From positions 1 through 8,370 of the forward strand of contig URKU01000086.1 in assembly GCA_900548515.1 (NCBI GenBank): 8,370 bases of DNA, given 5' to 3'. This stretch comes from an uncultured Collinsella sp. GTDB lineage: Bacteria; Actinomycetota; Coriobacteriia; Coriobacteriales; Coriobacteriaceae. The notes under the pieces are model-generated. The model was not told the origin of the DNA. It searched no databases and saw only the letters and a program-made list of their open reading frames with translations. Both the position numbers and the translations under genes were made by a program. Below are positions 5,967-8,370 of this stretch, one piece after another. Position 1 is the first letter of the stretch. Every line of letters starts with the position of its first letter.

Positions 5967-6752
5967 ATGGCAGATACCGCCACTACCGGCACCGCGGCCG
6001 CCGCACAGACCAATGAGCCGCTCATTCGCGTCGAGGGCCTGCGCAAGAGCTTCGGCTCGCTCGAGGTACTCAAGGGCATCGACCTCGCTGTCAATCCCGG
6101 CGAGGTCGTCACCATCATCGGCGCCTCGGGCTCGGGCAAGTCGACCTTCTTGCGCTGCCTCAACCTGCTCGAGACCCCGGACGCGGGCCATATCTGGTTC
6201 CACGGCCAGGACCTCACGGCCGAGCGCTGCAACATCAATAAACTCCGCGAGGACATCGGCATGGTGTTCCAGGGCTTTAACCTGTTCAACAACATGGATG
6301 TGCTCGACAACTGTACCCTCGCGCCCGTCACGCTCAAAAAGATGAGCAAGGCCGAGGCCGAAAAGGTCGCGCTAGAGCATCTGGCAAGCGTGGGACTCGA
6401 AAAGTTCGCACACGCCGCCGTGGGTCGCCTGTCCGGCGGCCAAAAGCAGCGCGTGGCCATCGCCCGCGCCTTGTGCATGAACCCGCAAATCATGCTGTTC
6501 GACGAGCCGACCTCTGCGCTCGACCCCGAGATCGTGGGCGAGGTGCTCGAGGTCATGCGCAAGCTCGCCGCCGACGGCATGACCATGGTCGTCGTCACGC
6601 ACGAGATGGCTTTTGCCCGCACGGTGTCCGACCGCGTGGTCTTTATGGACAAGGGCGTGGTGCTCGAGGACGCCGCGCCGGCCGAACTCTTCGGCAACCC
6701 CAAACACCAGCGCACCCGCGAGTTCCTCTCGCGTTATCTCGAGGACAAATAA
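5967..6752 (+). CDS. polar amino-acid ABC importer, ATP-binding protein (GlnQ/HisP-like)
   Basis: A 261-residue cytoplasmic ATPase that powers the permease. All catalytic elements are intact: Walker A GASGSGKST (52-60), Q-loop Q102, signature LSGGQKQR (155-162), Walker B IMLFDE (175-180), D-loop SALDP (183-187) and H-loop H212. VVVTHEM and the FGNPKHQRT segment near the C-terminus are typical of the PAAT (polar amino-acid) subclass. The first 18 residues are an Ala/Thr-rich leader. The ATG at 5967 is chosen because GAGGAG (5954-5959) lies seven bases upstream; starts further upstream would overlap the permease. The gap after the permease is 22 bp, so it is the third gene of the operon. Confidence 0.95.
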   Translation: MADTATTGTAAAAQTNEPLIRVEGLRKSFGSLEVLKGIDLAVNPGEVVTIIGASGSGKSTFLRCLNLLETPDAGHIWFHGQDLTAERCNINKLREDIGMVFQGFNLFNNMDVLDNCTLAPVTLKKMSKAEAEKVALEHLASVGLEKFAHAAVGRLSGGQKQRVAIARALCMNPQIMLFDEPTSALDPEIVGEVLEVMRKLAADGMTMVVVTHEMAFARTVSDRVVFMDKGVVLEDAAPAELFGNPKHQRTREFLSRYLEDK

Positions 6753-6777
6753 CCGACTGCAAATGCGTGAACGATGG

Positions 6778-6801
6778 GGCCGCTCCGGTGGGGCGGCCTT
6801 T
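6778..6801 (+). terminator. GC-rich hairpin with short T run after the ABC operon
   Basis: GGCCGC (6778-6783) pairs with GCGGCC (6793-6798), followed by TTT and then GTCGTC. This resembles an intrinsic terminator for the importer operon, but the T run is short. The next start codon is only 23 bp further, too close for an independent promoter, so the hairpin may be a leaky terminator or attenuator that sets the level of the M20 gene. Confidence 0.5.
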
Positions 6802-6824
6802 GTCGTCACAATCGAAAGGATGTC

Positions 6825-8240
6825 ATGGCCGAGGTTTGGCGCTTTTTTGCGCATGAGGACGATTTTGCCGATTTGGATGAGGCTGGCGCATGCGAGCGCC
6901 TGGGCCGCGTGCTGTCGTTTCCGACGATTTCGAGCATGGATGCCCAGACGGTGGACTGGCAGGCGTTTGACGACCTGCGCGCCTATATGCAGCAGGGCTG
7001 GCCGCGCGTGTTTGCGACGGGCGAGGTCGAGCTCATCGACCATTCGCTGCTCGTGACGCTTGCCGGCACCGACCCCGCCCTCAAGCCGGTCATGCTCATG
7101 GGCCACATGGACGTGGTTCCCGTGGTGCCGGGCACCGAGACGGACTGGACGCACGATCCCTTTAGCGGGCACGTGGACGACACCTATATTTGGGGTCGCG
7201 GCGCCATCGATATGAAAGACCAGGTTGCGGGCATCTTGGAGGCCGTTGAGTATGCGCTGGCGCACGGCTGGCAGCACGAGCGCACGCTGCTGCTGGCCTT
7301 TGGCCAGGATGAGGAGACCACGCAGTACGGCGCGGGTGCCATTGGTCGCGCGCTCGAGGAGCGTGGCGTTGAGCTTGAGTACCTGATCGACGAGGGCGAC
7401 TATCGTATCGTTGCGGCTGCCGAGTACAGCGCAGGTGAGGGTTGGCTTATGCATGCCGATCTTGCCGAGAAGGGCTATGCCGATATCGTGCTCAGGACGA
7501 AGAGCGAAGGCGGGCATTCTTCCAACCCTTACGGCGGCACGTCGCTCGAAGTGCTCAGCCGCGCTATTGCCGCGATTTGCGATATCGAGTGGCCGGCGCG
7601 TGTGACCGACCTGCTTGCCGCGCAGCTCGTCGAGCTGGGGCTTTATACCGCAGACGAGATTGCTGCCAGCAAGGATGCCATCGTGCGCGACTGTCTCGCC
7701 AGCAAAAAGCTGTACCCGCTTGTGACCACCACCTGCGCGCCCACGCAAATCGAAGGCGGCAGTACCGGTGCCAACGTAATGCCGCAGGATATGTGGGCCA
7801 ATATCAACTTCCGCATGCTCGAGGGTACGAGCGTGGCCGATGTCGTGGCCTGCTGCCGCGAGGCCGTTGCCGCCGCTGGGCTCGCTGGCCGAGTCGAGGT
7901 CGAGCTGGGCCCCGGCAGCTCCGAGCCCTCGCCGTCCCCGCGCGTGGGCGGTCCGGGGCTCGAGGCCGTTCGCGCCATTGCCACCCGCTATTTCCGTGAT
8001 CCAAAGGGGATGGAGGAAAACGGATCATTCGAGCCAGTGGCAATTGTGCCCTCGACCGTGATCGGTGCGACCGACGCTGCCAACTACCAGCACATTTGCC
8101 CTGAGTGCATTCGCTTCTCGGCCTTTGTGGTCGATGATGACGAGTGCGACCGAGGCGTCCACGGCACCAACGAGCGCATCACCCGCCGCGCCTACCTCCA
8201 GGGTGTTCGCTTCCTCATCGCCCTACTCCATACGCTTTAG
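6825..8240 (+). CDS. M20-family zinc metallopeptidase / amidohydrolase (CPS1/PM20D1/PepV-type fold)
   Basis: A 471-residue, probably cytoplasmic, di-zinc hydrolase; no signal peptide is seen. Visible active-site elements are GHMDVVP (93-99, metal H94 and D96), GRGAIDMKD (124-132, bridging D129), GQDEET (160-165, base E163 and metal E164), E190, the dimerisation-domain GGHSSNP (229-235, H231) and GVHGTNE (444-450, metal H447). The family cleaves dipeptides or N-acyl amino acids. The segment GATDAANY (414-421) replaces the Arg/His-containing GGTDxRH(F/Y) common in close relatives, so specificity may differ. The ATG at 6825 follows AAAGGA with four-base spacing; upstream in-frame codons lie inside the hairpin. 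The position after an amino-acid importer suggests a role in peptide or amino-acid scavenging. The substrate is not determined. Confidence 0.88.
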   Translation: MAEVWRFFAHEDDFADLDEAGACERLGRVLSFPTISSMDAQTVDWQAFDDLRAYMQQGWPRVFATGEVELIDHSLLVTLAGTDPALKPVMLMGHMDVVPVVPGTETDWTHDPFSGHVDDTYIWGRGAIDMKDQVAGILEAVEYALAHGWQHERTLLLAFGQDEETTQYGAGAIGRALEERGVELEYLIDEGDYRIVAAAEYSAGEGWLMHADLAEKGYADIVLRTKSEGGHSSNPYGGTSLEVLSRAIAAICDIEWPARVTDLLAAQLVELGLYTADEIAASKDAIVRDCLASKKLYPLVTTTCAPTQIEGGSTGANVMPQDMWANINFRMLEGTSVADVVACCREAVAAAGLAGRVEVELGPGSSEPSPSPRVGGPGLEAVRAIATRYFRDPKGMEENGSFEPVAIVPSTVIGATDAANYQHICPECIRFSAFVVDDDECDRGVHGTNERITRRAYLQGVRFLIALLHTL

Positions 8241-8274
8241 AATCCGACAAAGGGACTGTCCCTTTGTCGGATTC
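8240..8274. repeat. palindromic repeat, GACAAAGGGAC / GTCCCTTTGTC type, copy 2
   Basis: A perfect 35-bp palindrome (17-bp arms around T8257) that starts at the last base of the M20 stop codon. Its core GACAAAGGGAC matches the element at 1551-1583. The bases between the core and the outer AAT/ATT differ (TCC/GGA here, TGT/ACA there) but stay paired. There is no T run. It may act as a 3' RNA-stabilising hairpin for the M20 message, but the two copies suggest a dispersed element. Confidence 0.8.
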
Positions 8275-8361
8275 CGTGCGGGTTATATGCAGGTTTGCCT
8301 GCGCACGCTATCATATATGGGTTAGACCGCAACTATGTACCCCATACGCGAAGGGATGCGC

Positions 8362-8370
8362 ATGTATCTG
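8362..8370 (+). CDS. start of a rightward gene, cut by the window edge
   Basis: An ATG at 8362 follows AAGGG (8351-8355) with six-base spacing, which favours it over the in-frame ATG at 8356 that directly touches that SD. A -10-like TATCAT (8309-8314) lies about 50 bp upstream; no clear -35 is seen. Only three codons (M-Y-L) are inside the window, so no function can be given. Confidence 0.4.

Noticed and set aside
5138..6715. Minus-strand ORF of 525 residues opposite the permease and ATPase genes
   Set aside because: It spans two well-supported plus-strand genes and has no recognisable domain; it is a codon-bias artefact.
6372..7748. Minus-strand ORF of 458 residues opposite the ATPase and M20 genes
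   Set aside because: It crosses a gene boundary on the real strand and its translation shows no domain; it is a shadow.
8289..8302. GCAGG-TTTG-CCTGC small hairpin
   Set aside because: A five-bp stem in a GC-rich region, not aligned with any gene end; probably chance.

Overview
The window is compact, high-GC bacterial DNA. Strong NNC/NNG codon preference makes long antisense shadow ORFs, start codons have clear Shine-Dalgarno (SD) sites, and the intergenic gaps hold palindromic hairpin repeats. The style and gene content suggest a gut actinobacterium of the Coriobacteriia, most likely Collinsella. This is an inference from general appearance: no rRNA or marker gene is present. No tRNA, insertion sequence, CRISPR array or phage gene was seen.

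Left end (1-242): three palindromic operator-like sites, with centres exactly 33 bp apart, lie directly upstream of the start of a leftward gene that leaves the window after ten codons. Next, on the minus strand, is a 12-helix DHA1-type MFS exporter (243-1493) that appears to start with TTG. The 261-bp gap before the next, divergent gene holds a small dyad and two large hairpin repeats. On the plus strand follow a single-pass membrane protein of unknown function with a very acidic cytoplasmic part (1755-2624) and an aldose 1-epimerase-family (LacX-like) enzyme (2738-3631).

Centre (3632-6824): a 228-bp gap with one hairpin repeat and two successive dyads precedes a three-gene polar amino-acid ABC importer: a lipoprotein binding protein with a twin-arginine signal, a permease with an extra membrane-spanning N-terminal region, and an ATPase. 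The genes are 9 and 22 bp apart and clearly form an operon. A GC-rich hairpin with a short T run follows the ATPase.

Right end: an M20-family metallopeptidase (6825-8240) begins only 23 bp after that hairpin, so it is probably reached by read-through from the transporter operon. A plausible joint role is import of amino acids or a related solute, plus cytoplasmic hydrolysis of dipeptides or N-acyl amino acids. The M20 stop codon runs into a perfect 35-bp palindrome that shares its core with the palindrome near the MFS gene. A further gene starts at 8362 and is cut by the window edge.

Most of the protein-coding content is ordinary. The less expected signals are non-coding: the 33-bp-period palindrome array, three kinds of intergenic hairpin (one present twice with compensating base changes), and the layered dyads ahead of the ABC operon.
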